DNA of 64,000 nucleotides. Origin: Exiguobacterium acetylicum. GTDB taxonomy: Bacteria > Bacillota > Bacilli > Exiguobacteriales > Exiguobacteriaceae. The notes below the pieces were generated by a model that searched no databases, was not told where the DNA came from, and saw only the letters and a program-made list of their open reading frames with translations. The DNA lies in contig NZ_CP081878.1 of assembly GCF_022170825.1 (NCBI RefSeq), forward strand, positions 2,816,001-2,880,000, read 5' to 3'. Below are positions 11,367-20,420 of this stretch, one piece after another. Position 1 is the stretch's first letter. Every line of letters begins with the position of its first letter. The position numbers and the translations under genes were made by a program.

Positions 11367-12031
11367 GCGTTCACCTCTAACCGATAGCCGAGTCCGCGCA
11401 CCGTCTCGATCTTCACTTGCTTCGTTTCCTTCAAGCGTCCACGGAGTCGTTTGATGTGGACATCAATCGTCCGGTCATCCCCCATGAAATCAAGACCCCA
11501 AACGTGTTCGATCAATTCCTCGCGGCTGAAGACCCGTCCCGGAAAACTGGCCAACTGATGTAATAATTCGAATTCGCGCCGTGGTAACGTCCACTCGGTT
11601 GACTGAATCGTGACGAGCTGACTGCGTTTATCGATCGTGACGTCTCCGAGATGCAGAACGGGTTGCGCCGCTTTTTGATAGCGCCGAGCAACAGCATGGA
11701 GCCGAAACAGCAGTTCTTCTGGATCAAACGGTTTTGTGATGTAATCATCGGCACCTGCCGCAAAACCATCTCGCTTATCTGTCAGTTCGCCGAGTGCCGT
11801 CAGTATCAAGATCGGGATATCCCCGTTTTGCCGCAACTGCTCGCACAGGACGAGACCGGTCTGACCCGGAATTAAGACGTCGAGTACTGCTGCTTCGAAC
11901 GTCATCGTCTCAATCCACGCAAGCGCCTCGTTTCCGTCTGCTGTCGCTTGTACGGAATGTCCGTCGGCTTGTAACGTCGAACAGACAAGTGCTTGAATAT
12001 GTGGGTCATCTTCTACGACTAAAATATGCAT
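11363..12031 (-). CDS. hssR: heme response regulator HssR (OmpR family)
   Basis: 222 aa: receiver domain (about 1-118) with the acidic pair EDDP, phosphoacceptor Asp in AVLDVLIPG, Thr in ILTA and Lys in ITKPFDPEEL, then a C-terminal winged helix (about 128-220) ending RTIDVHIKRLR...VRGLGYRL. Paired with hssS; predicted to bind the direct repeat ahead of hrtBA. First gene of the cassette; AAAGGAGGAG precedes the ATG. In S. aureus hssRS is divergent from hrtAB; here all four genes run in one direction. Confidence 0.87.
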   Translation of the reverse strand: MHILVVEDDPHIQALVCSTLQADGHSVQATADGNEALAWIETMTFEAAVLDVLIPGQTGLVLCEQLRQNGDIPILILTALGELTDKRDGFAAGADDYITKPFDPEELLFRLHAVARRYQKAAQPVLHLGDVTIDKRSQLVTIQSTEWTLPRREFELLHQLASFPGRVFSREELIEHVWGLDFMGDDRTIDVHIKRLRGRLKETKQVKIETVRGLGYRLEVNA

Positions 12032-12055
12032 CGTACTCCTCCTTTTTTAGACAAA

Positions 12056-12100
12056 CAAAAAATCCCCTTCCCCTTCTCATAATGAAAAGGACGAAGGGGA
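12056..12100 (-). terminator. terminator of glyA
   Basis: Minus strand CCCCTTCGTCCTTTTC pairs with a complementary purine-rich arm GAGAAGGGGAAGGGG (one bulge) and ends in TTTTTTTG. It separates glyA from the heme cassette. Confidence 0.75.
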
Positions 12101-12106
12101 TGACGA

Positions 12107-13366
12107 TCATCCGCGCTCTGGGTAGAGTGGGAAACGACCTGTCAAGGCAACGACACGCTCGCGTGCTTGTGCGAGAACGTCGGCTTCTTCTGGGTGGTTC
12201 AAGACGAGTTCGATCAACTCGGCGATTTCTTTCATCTCTGCTTCTTTAAAGCCGCGTGATGTCATCGCTGCCGTTCCGATCCGGATACCGCTTGTGACGA
12301 ACGGGCTCGCTGGATCGAACGGAATCGTATTCTTATTAACTGTGATACCTGCTTCGTCAAGCGCGTGCTCTGCAAGTTTCCCTGTGATACCGAGTGGTTG
12401 CAAGTCGACGAGGAGCAAGTGATTATCCGTTCCGCCTGAGACGATCCGGAGACCACGCTTCGTCAATTCTTCACCGAGAACTTTTGCGTTCGTGACGACT
12501 TGACCGATGTAGTCCTTGAACTCTGGTGCAAGTGCTTCACCGAATGCAACAGCTTTTGCAGCGATGACGTGCATGAGTGGACCACCTTGGATTCCTGGGA
12601 AGATGGCTTTATCGATTGCTTTCGCGTGCTCTTCTTTACAGAGGATCATTCCACCACGTGGACCACGCAACGTCTTATGCGTCGTCGTCGTGACGAAGTG
12701 GGCGTGCTCGACTGGGTTCGGATGCAGACCAGCTGCGACGAGTCCCGCGATATGCGCCATGTCGACCATCAAGTAAGCACCGACACTGTCCGCGATTTCA
12801 CGGAAACGTTTGAAGTCGATGACGCGCGGATACGCCGATGCGCCCGCGACGATTAATTTTGGTTTGTGCTCTTCTGCTAATTTCGCGACGACGTCGTAAT
12901 CAATCATCTCTGTCTCTTGATCGACACCGTATTCAACGAAGTTATACTGGACACCGGAGAAATTGACGGGACTACCGTGCGTCAGATGGCCACCGTGTGA
13001 CAGATTCATCCCGAGGACTGTATCGCCCTGTTCAAGAATCGTGAAGTAAACCGCCATGTTCGCTTGTGCACCAGAGTGTGGTTGCACATTCGCGTGTTCT
13101 GCACCGAAGATTTCCTTCGCGCGGTCACGTGCGAGATTCTCAGCGAGATCGACGTACTCACAGCCACCATAATAACGGCGACCTGGATAACCTTCTGCGT
13201 ACTTGTTCGTCAAGACGCTGCCTTGTGCTTCCATGACAGCTTGCGAGACGAAGTTCTCGGATGCGATCAATTCGATGTTATCGCGTTGACGACCTAGTTC
13301 CTGGCGCATTGCCGAAAAGAGTGCCTCATCTTGTTGTTTCAGATACGTAAGCGGTGTTTGTTCCAT
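12107..13366 (-). CDS. glyA: serine hydroxymethyltransferase
   Basis: PLP enzyme converting serine and tetrahydrofolate to glycine and methylene-THF, the main source of one-carbon units. 419 aa, family length. The PLP lysine is in [15 protein letters not shown]; other landmarks are IELIASEN near the N-terminus, [11 protein letters not shown] and the VDMAHIAGL cofactor Asp. An ATG at 13366 follows GGGGGAATTCAG. In B. subtilis upp comes next; here the heme cassette and an unknown gene intervene. Confidence 0.96.
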   Translation of the reverse strand: MEQTPLTYLKQQDEALFSAMRQELGRQRDNIELIASENFVSQAVMEAQGSVLTNKYAEGYPGRRYYGGCEYVDLAENLARDRAKEIFGAEHANVQPHSGAQANMAVYFTILEQGDTVLGMNLSHGGHLTHGSPVNFSGVQYNFVEYGVDQETEMIDYDVVAKLAEEHKPKLIVAGASAYPRVIDFKRFREIADSVGAYLMVDMAHIAGLVAAGLHPNPVEHAHFVTTTTHKTLRGPRGGMILCKEEHAKAIDKAIFPGIQGGPLMHVIAAKAVAFGEALAPEFKDYIGQVVTNAKVLGEELTKRGLRIVSGGTDNHLLLVDLQPLGITGKLAEHALDEAGITVNKNTIPFDPASPFVTSGIRIGTAAMTSRGFKEAEMKEIAELIELVLNHPEEADVLAQARERVVALTGRFPLYPERG

Positions 13367-13442
13367 CTGAATTCCCCCATTTCATTTCGATAGACCTATC
13401 TTAACACGAATGTTTCATTCCAGGCATCCCCCAAAACAACAT

Positions 13443-13472
13443 CAAAAAAGCAAGGGGTGCGCAACCCCTTGC
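13443..13472 (-). terminator. terminator of the prfA-ywlG gene run
   Basis: Minus strand GCAAGGGGTT-GCGC-ACCCCTTGC followed by six T, directly after the ywlG stop. Strong stem, so glyA is likely transcribed separately. Confidence 0.85.
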
Positions 13473-13477
13473 ATCAA

Positions 13478-14017
13478 TCATTCGTATTTAGCACGTGCTC
13501 CACCGATCAATTTCGGTCGTGTCACGGCTGCTGTCACGTGTGCCTCACCAATTTCTTTATGTGGCAAACGCACTGGAATCGCAACAGCCTTCAAATGCAT
13601 ACCGATGAACGTGTCACCGATATCAATCCCGGCATCTGCCTGAATCGTTTCGACGACGACCGGTGCCGAGAACCGCTGATAGGCAGCGCTCGCCATCGAT
13701 CCACCGGCTTCTGGAACGGGAACGACGGTTACTGGATCGAGTCCAAGTCGCTCTGCCGTTTGTCGCTCAAGCGTCAACGCCCGGTTGATGTGTTCACAGC
13801 CTTGGAAGACGAGATCGACTTGATGCGAACGACGGAAGGCATCGAAGACGTCGAACAACGCGTCCGCGACTTCTGGTGAACCGGCTTTGCCGATCTGTTT
13901 ACCGATGACTTCACTCGTCGAACAGCCGATCACGAGCAATTTTCCTTTTAAGGAAAATCGTTCATCCAGAGCGTTCAGTGCTTCTTCTAAATCGTGCTGG
14001 ATGCGTGTTACGTCCAT
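13478..14017 (-). CDS. ywlG: YwlG / TIGR01440 family protein (DUF436)
   Basis: 179 aa, matching the uncharacterised YwlG family in length and position after rpiB. Seen: an N-terminal helix, an LLVIGCSTSEVIGKQIGKAGS segment (shortened: IGCSTSEV, then IGKAGS) like a small-molecule-binding loop, and conserved VPVPEAGGSMA and ADAGIDIGDTFIGMH stretches. No enzymatic function is established. The start shares one base with the rpiB stop, indicating coupling. Confidence 0.85.
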   Translation of the reverse strand: MDVTRIQHDLEEALNALDERFSLKGKLLVIGCSTSEVIGKQIGKAGSPEVADALFDVFDAFRRSHQVDLVFQGCEHINRALTLERQTAERLGLDPVTVVPVPEAGGSMASAAYQRFSAPVVVETIQADAGIDIGDTFIGMHLKAVAIPVRLPHKEIGEAHVTAAVTRPKLIGGARAKYE

Positions 14018-14457
14018 TACTTCACCTCATAATCTGAGATTTTGCAAACGCGGTTCTCATGACGTCCGCCTTCGAATTCCGTTTCAAGCCAAAGTTGTGC
14101 GATCTCACGAGCCAGTCCTGGACCGATGACGCGTTCGCCCATCGTCAAGATGTTCGAGTTGTTGTGTTGACGCGTCGCTTTCGCACTGAACGTATCATGG
14201 ACGAGTGCTGCTCGGATGCCCTTGACCTTGTTCGCTGCGATACCGATTCCGATTCCTGTGCCACAAATCAAGATACCACGATCGAACTCTCCGTTCGCGA
14301 CTGCCTCAGCGACAGGAATCGCTACATCCGGATAATCAATTGAGTCGGACGAATACGTACCGAAGTCCGTATATTCGATGCCGAGCTCTTGTAAGAGGTC
14401 GTTGATTTCTGCCTTTAACTTAAAACCGCCATGATCCGCGCCGATTGCTACTTTCAT
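14017..14457 (-). CDS. rpiB: ribose 5-phosphate isomerase B
   Basis: Interconverts ribose 5-phosphate and ribulose 5-phosphate (pentose phosphate pathway). 146 aa, LacA/RpiB fold. N-terminal phosphate-binding GADHGGF, active-site Cys in ILICGTGIGIGIAANK, and HDTFSAKATRQHNNSNIL are all present. It lies 5 bp downstream of ywlE in a tight run. Confidence 0.93.
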   Translation of the reverse strand: MKVAIGADHGGFKLKAEINDLLQELGIEYTDFGTYSSDSIDYPDVAIPVAEAVANGEFDRGILICGTGIGIGIAANKVKGIRAALVHDTFSAKATRQHNNSNILTMGERVIGPGLAREIAQLWLETEFEGGRHENRVCKISDYEVK

Positions 14458-14462
14458 CTTTA

Positions 14463-14978
14463 CTATTCCCCCGTTTGTTTAGGTTGTTTTTTCGGAAGTT
14501 TCCGTGTATCCGGAGCTTTTCTTCCGTTTCCGTTCTGCGTCAATTTTAACACAAGACGGTTGACGAGGGGTTCGAGTTCATTGCGTACTTGCCGGTAGAC
14601 GTTCATCGATCCGCCGTACGGATCGTTGATGTCCCGTTCAAGCCCTGTCACGTATTCATATAAGGTGAACGTCCGTTCCTTCAGTTCCGGATAGCGTTCA
14701 CCGACTTCCTGCTTGTGCTGACGCGTCATCGTCAAGATGATGTCGGACCAACGTCCGAGTACATCATCAAAGACTTGCGTATAGTGCTCGAGTTCGATCC
14801 CGCGCTCGCGTAACACTTGTAATGCATTCTCGGACGCATCGAATCCTTGCATCGAACGTAGTCCTGCTGAACGGACGTCAAATTCCTGATCAGCGACTTT
14901 CGAGCGTAGTAACGCCATCGCCATCGGGCTACGGCATGTATTTCCTGTACAGATGAATAAAACGCGACGTGTGCTCAT
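14463..14978 (-). CDS. ywlE: low-molecular-weight protein arginine phosphatase YwlE
   Basis: Removes phosphate from protein arginine residues (counteracts McsB kinase) in Firmicutes. The loop CTGNTCRS carries the nucleophile Cys, and the Thr in CTGNT is the residue known to favour phosphoarginine over phosphotyrosine. The general-acid Asp lies in NDPYGG. 171 aa, about 20 longer than B. subtilis YwlE, owing to a basic C-terminal tail rich in Lys, Pro and Asn. The frame extends to a TTG at 14999, but AAGGAGG lies before the ATG at 14978. Confidence 0.88.
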   Translation of the reverse strand: MSTRRVLFICTGNTCRSPMAMALLRSKVADQEFDVRSAGLRSMQGFDASENALQVLRERGIELEHYTQVFDDVLGRWSDIILTMTRQHKQEVGERYPELKERTFTLYEYVTGLERDINDPYGGSMNVYRQVRNELEPLVNRLVLKLTQNGNGRKAPDTRKLPKKQPKQTGE

Positions 14979-14995
14979 CTCCGTATCCTCCTTCT

Positions 14996-15994
14996 TCAAG
15001 GGCGAATGACCCGACCACCTGCTGCTTTATGGAGGCGGTTGCGGACCGCAAGCCCCACCCCTTCTTCTGATAGGTCTCGTACAAAAATCTGATCCACCGT
15101 CGTCTGATCAAATCGCCGTAAACAATCGTAAAGACGTTGTGCCGCCGTCTCCATCGAATTACCAAGGGAGCAGCGAACATCTGCGTCGACGTCCTCCCCA
15201 TCAAACAAAAGAACGCCCGTCTTGTGTCCGGTTTGTCGTGCATCATCGATGAGTTGCTGTAAGAATGAGAGATCCCCCTCGACGACGGACAGTGTTGCTT
15301 CCGGCGCATAGTGGGTATATTTCATCCCGGGTGCCTTCGGTGTAACATCTTTCATCGATAAGGCAGGATCGAGTGTGACAGGGCCGATGATTGTCTCGAT
15401 TTGTTCGCGTGTCACGCCACCCGGTCGTAAAATCGCCGGCGGCATCATCGTACAATCGATGACAGTCGATTCGACCCCGATGCCCGTTTCCCCTCCATCG
15501 ACGATCGCAGCGATGCGTCCCGAGAGGTCATGCGCGACGTGCGCAGATGACGTCGGTGAAGGTTTTCCGGAACGGTTTGCACTCGGTGCTGCGAGACCCA
15601 ACCCTGTCGCCTCAATTAACTGAAGCGCGAGTGGATGGTCTGGCATCCGTAATCCGATCGTATCTAGTCCTGCTGTGACGAGTGTGGATGCGGTGCCGTT
15701 CGATTCGAGGATGATCGTCAAGGCTCCTGGCCAAAACGCCTCCATCAAACGAGCCGCGACATCTGGAATGTGCGTGACGAACTGATGTGCCTGTTCTACG
15801 GATGCGACATGGACAATCAACGGATTGTCGGAAGGTCGACCCTTCGCGGCGAAGATTCGCCGAACAGCCGCTTCGTTCGTGGCGTCCCCTGCGAGACCAT
15901 AGACGGTCTCGGTCGGCATCGCTACGACCTCTCCTTCCTGCAACAACCTTACTGCTTCATCCATTGTCTGTAAGTCAATCATTTCCGTCTTCAC
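14996..15994 (-). CDS. ywlC: threonylcarbamoyl-AMP synthase (Sua5/YrdC/YwlC)
   Basis: First step of tRNA t6A37 synthesis: threonine, bicarbonate and ATP to threonylcarbamoyl-AMP. 332 aa, the two-domain Sua5 type: YrdC domain (about 1-200, with PTETVYGLAGDA, KGRPSDNPLIVH, SANRSGKPSPT) and a C-terminal Sua5 domain after the linker KAPGMKYTHYAP. The frame begins at a TTG at 16003, but GTG at 15994 overlaps the prmC stop as GTGA with AAAGGA 9 bases upstream, so 15994 is preferred. Confidence 0.93.
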   Translation of the reverse strand: MKTEMIDLQTMDEAVRLLQEGEVVAMPTETVYGLAGDATNEAAVRRIFAAKGRPSDNPLIVHVASVEQAHQFVTHIPDVAARLMEAFWPGALTIILESNGTASTLVTAGLDTIGLRMPDHPLALQLIEATGLGLAAPSANRSGKPSPTSSAHVAHDLSGRIAAIVDGGETGIGVESTVIDCTMMPPAILRPGGVTREQIETIIGPVTLDPALSMKDVTPKAPGMKYTHYAPEATLSVVEGDLSFLQQLIDDARQTGHKTGVLLFDGEDVDADVRCSLGNSMETAAQRLYDCLRRFDQTTVDQIFVRDLSEEGVGLAVRNRLHKAAGGRVIRP

Positions 15995-16839
15995 GCTGTA
16001 CAATCCTTTCGTTCCGCATACACGATACGGTCTTTACCGTTTATATCTTTTAAAATACCCGTTTCCGCATTTGGATAACGTTCTTTTAACATCATTTGCA
16101 CTTCTGGTCCTTGATTGTGTCCAATTTCAAACGCAATCAGTCGGAAATCATCGCGTAGGACCCGTCCACTCTCTTCGACGAGACGTCGGTAAAAGACAAG
16201 ACCGTCCTTACCTCCGAACAGGGCGAGATGTGGTTCATGGTCGAATACGACCTCACTGAGTAATTCTTCTTCCTCGATATAAGGCGGATTCGAGACGAGC
16301 ACCCGCACGGAATTATCCGCGAGCGGTGCTAGCAAGTCTCCTTCAAGGAATGTCACGTCTCCACCAAGCACTGCTTGATTTTGTTTTGCGACCGCGATTG
16401 CAGCTGGTGAAATATCGACGGTCGTGACCGGTTGTTCGAGTTCAAGCGCAAGCGTGATTCCGATCGCGCCACTCCCCGTTCCGATATCAACGATCTGTCC
16501 TGTCGTGAACGTCTCATCTTTCAGACGCTCCGTGACGAAGACAATCAATTCTTCCGTTTCCGGTCGTGGAATCAAGACATCCGGTGTGACACTGAAGTCC
16601 CGTCCATAAAAGGGCTGATACCCGATTAGATGCTGAACGGGAACCCCGTGAACGTGAGCGAGCAAGTATTCACTGAACCGTAAATGCTGCTCTGGTGTCA
16701 ATTCATCCGATAAACGGACAAGGAGTCCCGTCCGGTCGACTTCTAAGACGTGCATGAGTAACCATTCGGCACTCGAACCCTCTCGTCCTGCTTGTTCCAT
16801 CATCGTTTTTGCATCATTTAGTCGTTTTGCGATCCGCAT
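15991..16839 (-). CDS. prmC: peptide chain release factor N5-glutamine methyltransferase
   Basis: Methylates the Gln of the GGQ motif in release factors; its substrate gene prfA is immediately upstream. 282 aa: N-terminal helical domain, then SAM-dependent methyltransferase with VDIGTGSGAIGITLA (SAM loop) and the catalytic NPPY. It shares one base with the prfA stop and overlaps the next gene by 4 bases, so prfA-prmC-ywlC form one coupled unit. Confidence 0.95.
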   Translation of the reverse strand: MRIAKRLNDAKTMMEQAGREGSSAEWLLMHVLEVDRTGLLVRLSDELTPEQHLRFSEYLLAHVHGVPVQHLIGYQPFYGRDFSVTPDVLIPRPETEELIVFVTERLKDETFTTGQIVDIGTGSGAIGITLALELEQPVTTVDISPAAIAVAKQNQAVLGGDVTFLEGDLLAPLADNSVRVLVSNPPYIEEEELLSEVVFDHEPHLALFGGKDGLVFYRRLVEESGRVLRDDFRLIAFEIGHNQGPEVQMMLKERYPNAETGILKDINGKDRIVYAERKDCTA

Positions 16840-17897
16840 CAGTTTGCCGCCTCCGATGCCCGCGCCTGATGTTCCATGACGAGCGTATCGATGACTTCAT
16901 CCATCTCGCCTTGCAAGATTCGGTCAAGCTTTTGAATCGTCAATCCGATGCGATGGTCCGTCACGCGATTTTGGGCGAAATTGTACGTTCGGATGCGTTC
17001 CGAACGGTCACCCGTTCCAACAGCCGATTTCCGTTTCTCATCGTATTCAGCTTGCTGCTCGCGTTGAATTTTATCGTAGACGCGCGCACGCAAGACCTTC
17101 ATCGCTTTTTCCTTGTTCTTGATTTGCGACTTCTCATCCTGACAGCTCGCGACGATCCCTGTCGGCACGTGCGTGACACGGACAGCGGACTGTGTCGTAT
17201 TGACGGACTGTCCACCTGGGCCACTCGACGTGAATGTATCGACCCGGACATCTTTGTCGTGGATTTCGACTTCGACGTCTTCTGCTTCCGGTAACACCGC
17301 AACCGTTGCGGTCGATGTATGAATCCGTCCGCCGGATTCCGTCGACGGGACACGTTGCACGCGGTGTGCCCCGTTCTCGTATTTCAGCTTCGAGTAGGCG
17401 CCCGTTCCTTTGACGATGAAGATGATCTCTTTGTAGCCACCGAGTTCGGTATAGCTCGCATCGATGATCTCAATCTTCCAGCTCTGTTTCTCCGCGAACT
17501 TCGAGTACATCTTAAAAAGATCCCCGGCAAACAAGGCTGCCTCATCTCCCCCTGCCGCACCACGAATCTCGACGATAACGTTCTTATCATCGTTCGGATC
17601 CTTCGGTAATAATAAAGCCTTCAGCTTAGCTTCGAGTTCTTTGATCTCCGGCTCAAGCATCGCGACTTCTTCCTTTGCAAGGTCGCGCATCTCCGGATCC
17701 GTCAACATTTGACGTGCCTCTTGATAAGCCTCCATCTTCTCACGATAGACGCGATACGTCTCAACAGTCGGAGCAAGTTGTGCCTGCTCTTTTGAGACCT
17801 CACGCAATTGATTCGTATCATTAATGATGGCTGGATCAGCCAACATATCATTCAGTTTTTCATAACGGTCCTCTAAGGCACTCAATCGATCCAACAT
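16839..17897 (-). CDS. prfA: peptide chain release factor 1
   Basis: Terminates translation at UAA and UAG. 352 aa. The PxT anticodon-like tripeptide lies in the VQRVPSTES region, and the peptidyl-hydrolysis motif GGQ is in [18 protein letters not shown]. The open frame runs upstream to 17984. AGGAAGG directly abuts an ATG at 17906 but is 9 bases from the ATG at 17897, which gives the family start [15 protein letters not shown], so 17897 is chosen. Confidence 0.95.
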   Translation of the reverse strand: MLDRLSALEDRYEKLNDMLADPAIINDTNQLREVSKEQAQLAPTVETYRVYREKMEAYQEARQMLTDPEMRDLAKEEVAMLEPEIKELEAKLKALLLPKDPNDDKNVIVEIRGAAGGDEAALFAGDLFKMYSKFAEKQSWKIEIIDASYTELGGYKEIIFIVKGTGAYSKLKYENGAHRVQRVPSTESGGRIHTSTATVAVLPEAEDVEVEIHDKDVRVDTFTSSGPGGQSVNTTQSAVRVTHVPTGIVASCQDEKSQIKNKEKAMKVLRARVYDKIQREQQAEYDEKRKSAVGTGDRSERIRTYNFAQNRVTDHRIGLTIQKLDRILQGEMDEVIDTLVMEHQARASEAAN

Positions 17898-17983
17898 CTC
17901 GGTCATCCTTCCTGGCGATTCTTCTGTCGTCAGTATAGCAAATATTGCGATCGTTGGCGTAACCGTCTTCTCGAAAAGAAGCA

Positions 17984-18037
17984 TTGACAGATTGGTATCC
18001 TCTTCCTATAATTGGTGTATTAATTGAATTAGTACAC
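17984..18037 (+). promoter_or_regulatory. consensus sigma-A promoter with GntR operator
   Basis: TTGACA (17984-17989), 17-base spacer, TATAAT (18007-18012): a perfect consensus pair. The start region is covered by a 23-bp inverted repeat at 18015-18037, GTGTAnTAATT-G-AATTAnTACAC (10 of 11 arm positions pair). The site is well placed for autorepression by the GntR-family protein encoded just downstream, as known for YtrA-type regulators. Confidence 0.8.
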
Positions 18038-18053
18038 TTAAGGAGGTGAAGAA

Positions 18054-18422
18054 ATGTTCACCGTCGATCCGAAAAGTCCGTTACCGATTTACGAACAGTT
18101 GGTGACGCAAATCATCCGCTCGATTGCCCGTGGTCTACTCCGCTCTGGCGAACAGATGCCATCTGTCCGTGAACTTGCCGGTACACTCCTTGTCAATCCG
18201 AATACTGTCTCCCGTGCTTATCAGGAACTCGAGAGCCGCAACTTCATCGTCACGATGCGCGGCAAAGGCTCCTTCATCTCAGACATCCCCCTCAGTGAAG
18301 TCAAACAAGCCGCTATTCAAGATCCACTCATCCGACTTTGTTCCGTCGCCGACGAACTCTCTATTTCAAACGAAGAACTCTATCAACTCATCTTACACAT
18401 AAGGGAGGATTCCTCATGTTGA
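18054..18422 (+). CDS. GntR-family transcriptional regulator, YtrA type
   Basis: 122 aa: winged helix-turn-helix (about 10-75: PIYEQLVTQIIRSI, GEQMPSVRELA, NPNTVSRAYQELE, GKGSFIS), then only about 45 residues of helix, the short dimerisation tail of the YtrA subfamily that usually controls an adjacent ABC transporter. AAGGAGGTGAAGAA precedes the ATG. The stop overlaps the start of the ABC ATPase by 7 bases. Strong promoter plus palindromic operator upstream argue for autoregulation of the whole operon. The inducing signal is unknown; cell-envelope antibiotics induce some relatives. Confidence 0.88.
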   Translation: MFTVDPKSPLPIYEQLVTQIIRSIARGLLRSGEQMPSVRELAGTLLVNPNTVSRAYQELESRNFIVTMRGKGSFISDIPLSEVKQAAIQDPLIRLCSVADELSISNEELYQLILHIREDSSC

Positions 18423-19282
18423 TCGTTTCTCATTTAACGAAACAAATTGACCGTACCATGATTTATGAAAATGCATCCTTCACCCTTCCAGCAGGAACGA
18501 TTACTGCCTTGATCGGTCGTAATGGCGCCGGAAAAACGACATTACTCAAAACACTCGTCGGTGCCCTTGAGCCGACACGCGGAAAGGTCGAATGGAACGG
18601 CGAGTCGATCCACCACGTCCCAAAGACGCGGGAACACCTCTTTCTCGTTCCAGACTCCGTCTCCGTCTACCGTCAGATGACGCTCGGTGAATTGATCAAC
18701 TTCTATCACGCGTTCTATCCGAACTTCGAGAAGACGTATATCGAAAACTATTGTCGCTCCTCGAATCTCGATCGTGGACGTCGCGTGACGTCCTTATCGA
18801 AAGGACAAGCACAATTGTTCCTTCTCCAACTCGCGTTTGCGACGAATGCACCTGTCTTATTGCTCGATGAACCGACCGATGGACTTGACCGGATTAATAA
18901 ACGTGATTACTTAAAACAACTCGTCTCGTTGCTCGCGGAGCGCCAAACTGCCGTCTTGATTGCCTCACACCAACTTGAGGAACTTGATTCACTCGCTGAT
19001 CGCGTCATGACGATCGAAAAACACCTCGTCCGCGAACCGAAGGCACTCGATGATGCCAAAGCTAGCATGCAGAAGTGGCAAGTCGTCTATGAAGATGTTC
19101 CAGAGCTCGGTCATGCCGATCTCCACGTCTTATCCCAAACCGGTCGGGTCGTGACATTGCTCGTCTTATCCGATGCAGGCGCGCAGTATCTTGAAACGAC
19201 GAATCCTCTATTAAAGGATGCTTTGCCGGTGCAGATGGAAGATTACTTCTTAGGGACATTTGGAGGGAAACGACATGGTTAA
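18416..19282 (+). CDS. ABC transporter ATP-binding protein (YtrB-like)
   Basis: 288 aa. Walker A GRNGAGKTT, signature VTSLSKGQAQL, Walker B VLLLDEPTDGLD, switch His in IASHQLEEL. A C-terminal extension of about 75 residues follows the ATPase core, as in drug/lipid ABC-2 exporters. The open frame begins earlier (18338), but AAGGGAGG sits before the ATG at 18416. It partners with the downstream permease; substrate not predictable. Confidence 0.9.
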   Translation: MLIVSHLTKQIDRTMIYENASFTLPAGTITALIGRNGAGKTTLLKTLVGALEPTRGKVEWNGESIHHVPKTREHLFLVPDSVSVYRQMTLGELINFYHAFYPNFEKTYIENYCRSSNLDRGRRVTSLSKGQAQLFLLQLAFATNAPVLLLDEPTDGLDRINKRDYLKQLVSLLAERQTAVLIASHQLEELDSLADRVMTIEKHLVREPKALDDAKASMQKWQVVYEDVPELGHADLHVLSQTGRVVTLLVLSDAGAQYLETTNPLLKDALPVQMEDYFLGTFGGKRHG

Positions 19283-20249
19283 GCAATTGATCCGCTATCA
19301 CATCAAGCAAGGCATTTGGCCGCTCGCTTGTTTCATTTTACTGGCGATCTTCAGTTATGGATTTGGGAGTTATACAATCATCAATGACTTTGAAACATAT
19401 GAAGTCTCCTATCAAACAGACTCGCTCCAAGCTGTCCTCGTCAGTCCGTTCTTCGCTGGGTTCGCTGCCATCCTGATTGCCGTCTTTGCGATTTTGATGC
19501 TTGGTTCTGAGCGCGGAAGTGGTCGCAGTCTGATCTTACATGCGTTGCCGTTTCCGAAGGTCTGGCTGTTCTGGATTAAATGGGCGATTGGCACTGTGAC
19601 GCTAATCGTATTCCCGATCATCGGCTTTTTCGCCAGTTGGTTATTACTGCAAGGATTCGGTATCGATCCGTTTGATTACGTCACTCTCTCATCACTCTTA
19701 AAAGATTTTGGTCTGTTCCTTCTATTTGATGTGACGATTTTGACGATCTTCCTGTTCGCTGGAACGATCGCTGGTGATATCATCGGACAACTCTTACTCG
19801 GAACGTTCTTCTTGTTCCTGAACTACTTCACGTACTTCAGCATCTATGCCGTCGCTCAGCTTGGTTTTAGCGTCGGCTATGAAGAGCTAGATAAACCACT
19901 CAGTTTCCTGATGACGATCACGACGCCATTTGCACTCTTCTTCGAGTACAATACCGAATTTAACATTACCTATGCTGTATTGTTCAACGTGGCTTTAACG
20001 ATTGCCTTACTGATTTTTGGTAGTCGTCTCTATGTCAAAGGCGCGAATGAACGACTCGGTCGTTTCACGATTTTTCCAAAGCTACACCCAGCACTCATCA
20101 TCACCTTCTCGATCTATACGACGATTCTGCTTGCCGGTATCATAGGTCTGATCTCATCTGAGAATCAGTTCCTCTACTGGCTCGCGATTGCAATTCTCGC
20201 ATGGCCGACATTTAGCTCCTATCGTCGGATGATCGGATGGAGTCGCTAA
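19275..20249 (+). CDS. ABC-2 type transporter permease
   Basis: 324 aa integral membrane protein with about seven or eight hydrophobic segments. GGAGGGAAACGAC precedes the ATG at 19275, which lies within the end of the ATPase gene (8-base overlap). No substrate motif. With the GntR regulator and ATPase it forms a three-gene export operon ended by a clear terminator. Confidence 0.87.
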   Translation: MVKQLIRYHIKQGIWPLACFILLAIFSYGFGSYTIINDFETYEVSYQTDSLQAVLVSPFFAGFAAILIAVFAILMLGSERGSGRSLILHALPFPKVWLFWIKWAIGTVTLIVFPIIGFFASWLLLQGFGIDPFDYVTLSSLLKDFGLFLLFDVTILTIFLFAGTIAGDIIGQLLLGTFFLFLNYFTYFSIYAVAQLGFSVGYEELDKPLSFLMTITTPFALFFEYNTEFNITYAVLFNVALTIALLIFGSRLYVKGANERLGRFTIFPKLHPALIITFSIYTTILLAGIIGLISSENQFLYWLAIAILAWPTFSSYRRMIGWSR

Positions 20250-20262
20250 TATCATATGTTTT

Positions 20263-20297
20263 AACCGGAGTTTATTCGACTCCGGTTTCTTTTTTGT
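20263..20297 (+). terminator. terminator of the GntR/ABC operon
   Basis: AACCGGAGT-TTATTCG-ACTCCGGTT followed by TCTTTTTT, 14 bp after the permease stop. Confidence 0.9.
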
Positions 20298-20420
20298 TAA
20301 TCTACTGTATTAAATTGTATTTATTTCAAAATCATACAAATGAAGATTTCAAAACCAAATAATTGTTATATAATAAAAATGTACAATATATTTTGAATAC
20401 TCTATCGAGGGGGGATTTCA

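Noticed and set aside
8242-12031. Bacitracin-type BceRS-BceAB assignment for the two-component/ABC cassette
   Set aside because: The kinase has a large extracellular sensor and HAMP domain and the permease is only about 342 aa, unlike intramembrane BceS and the 650-aa BceB; sequence landmarks fit HssS and HrtB.
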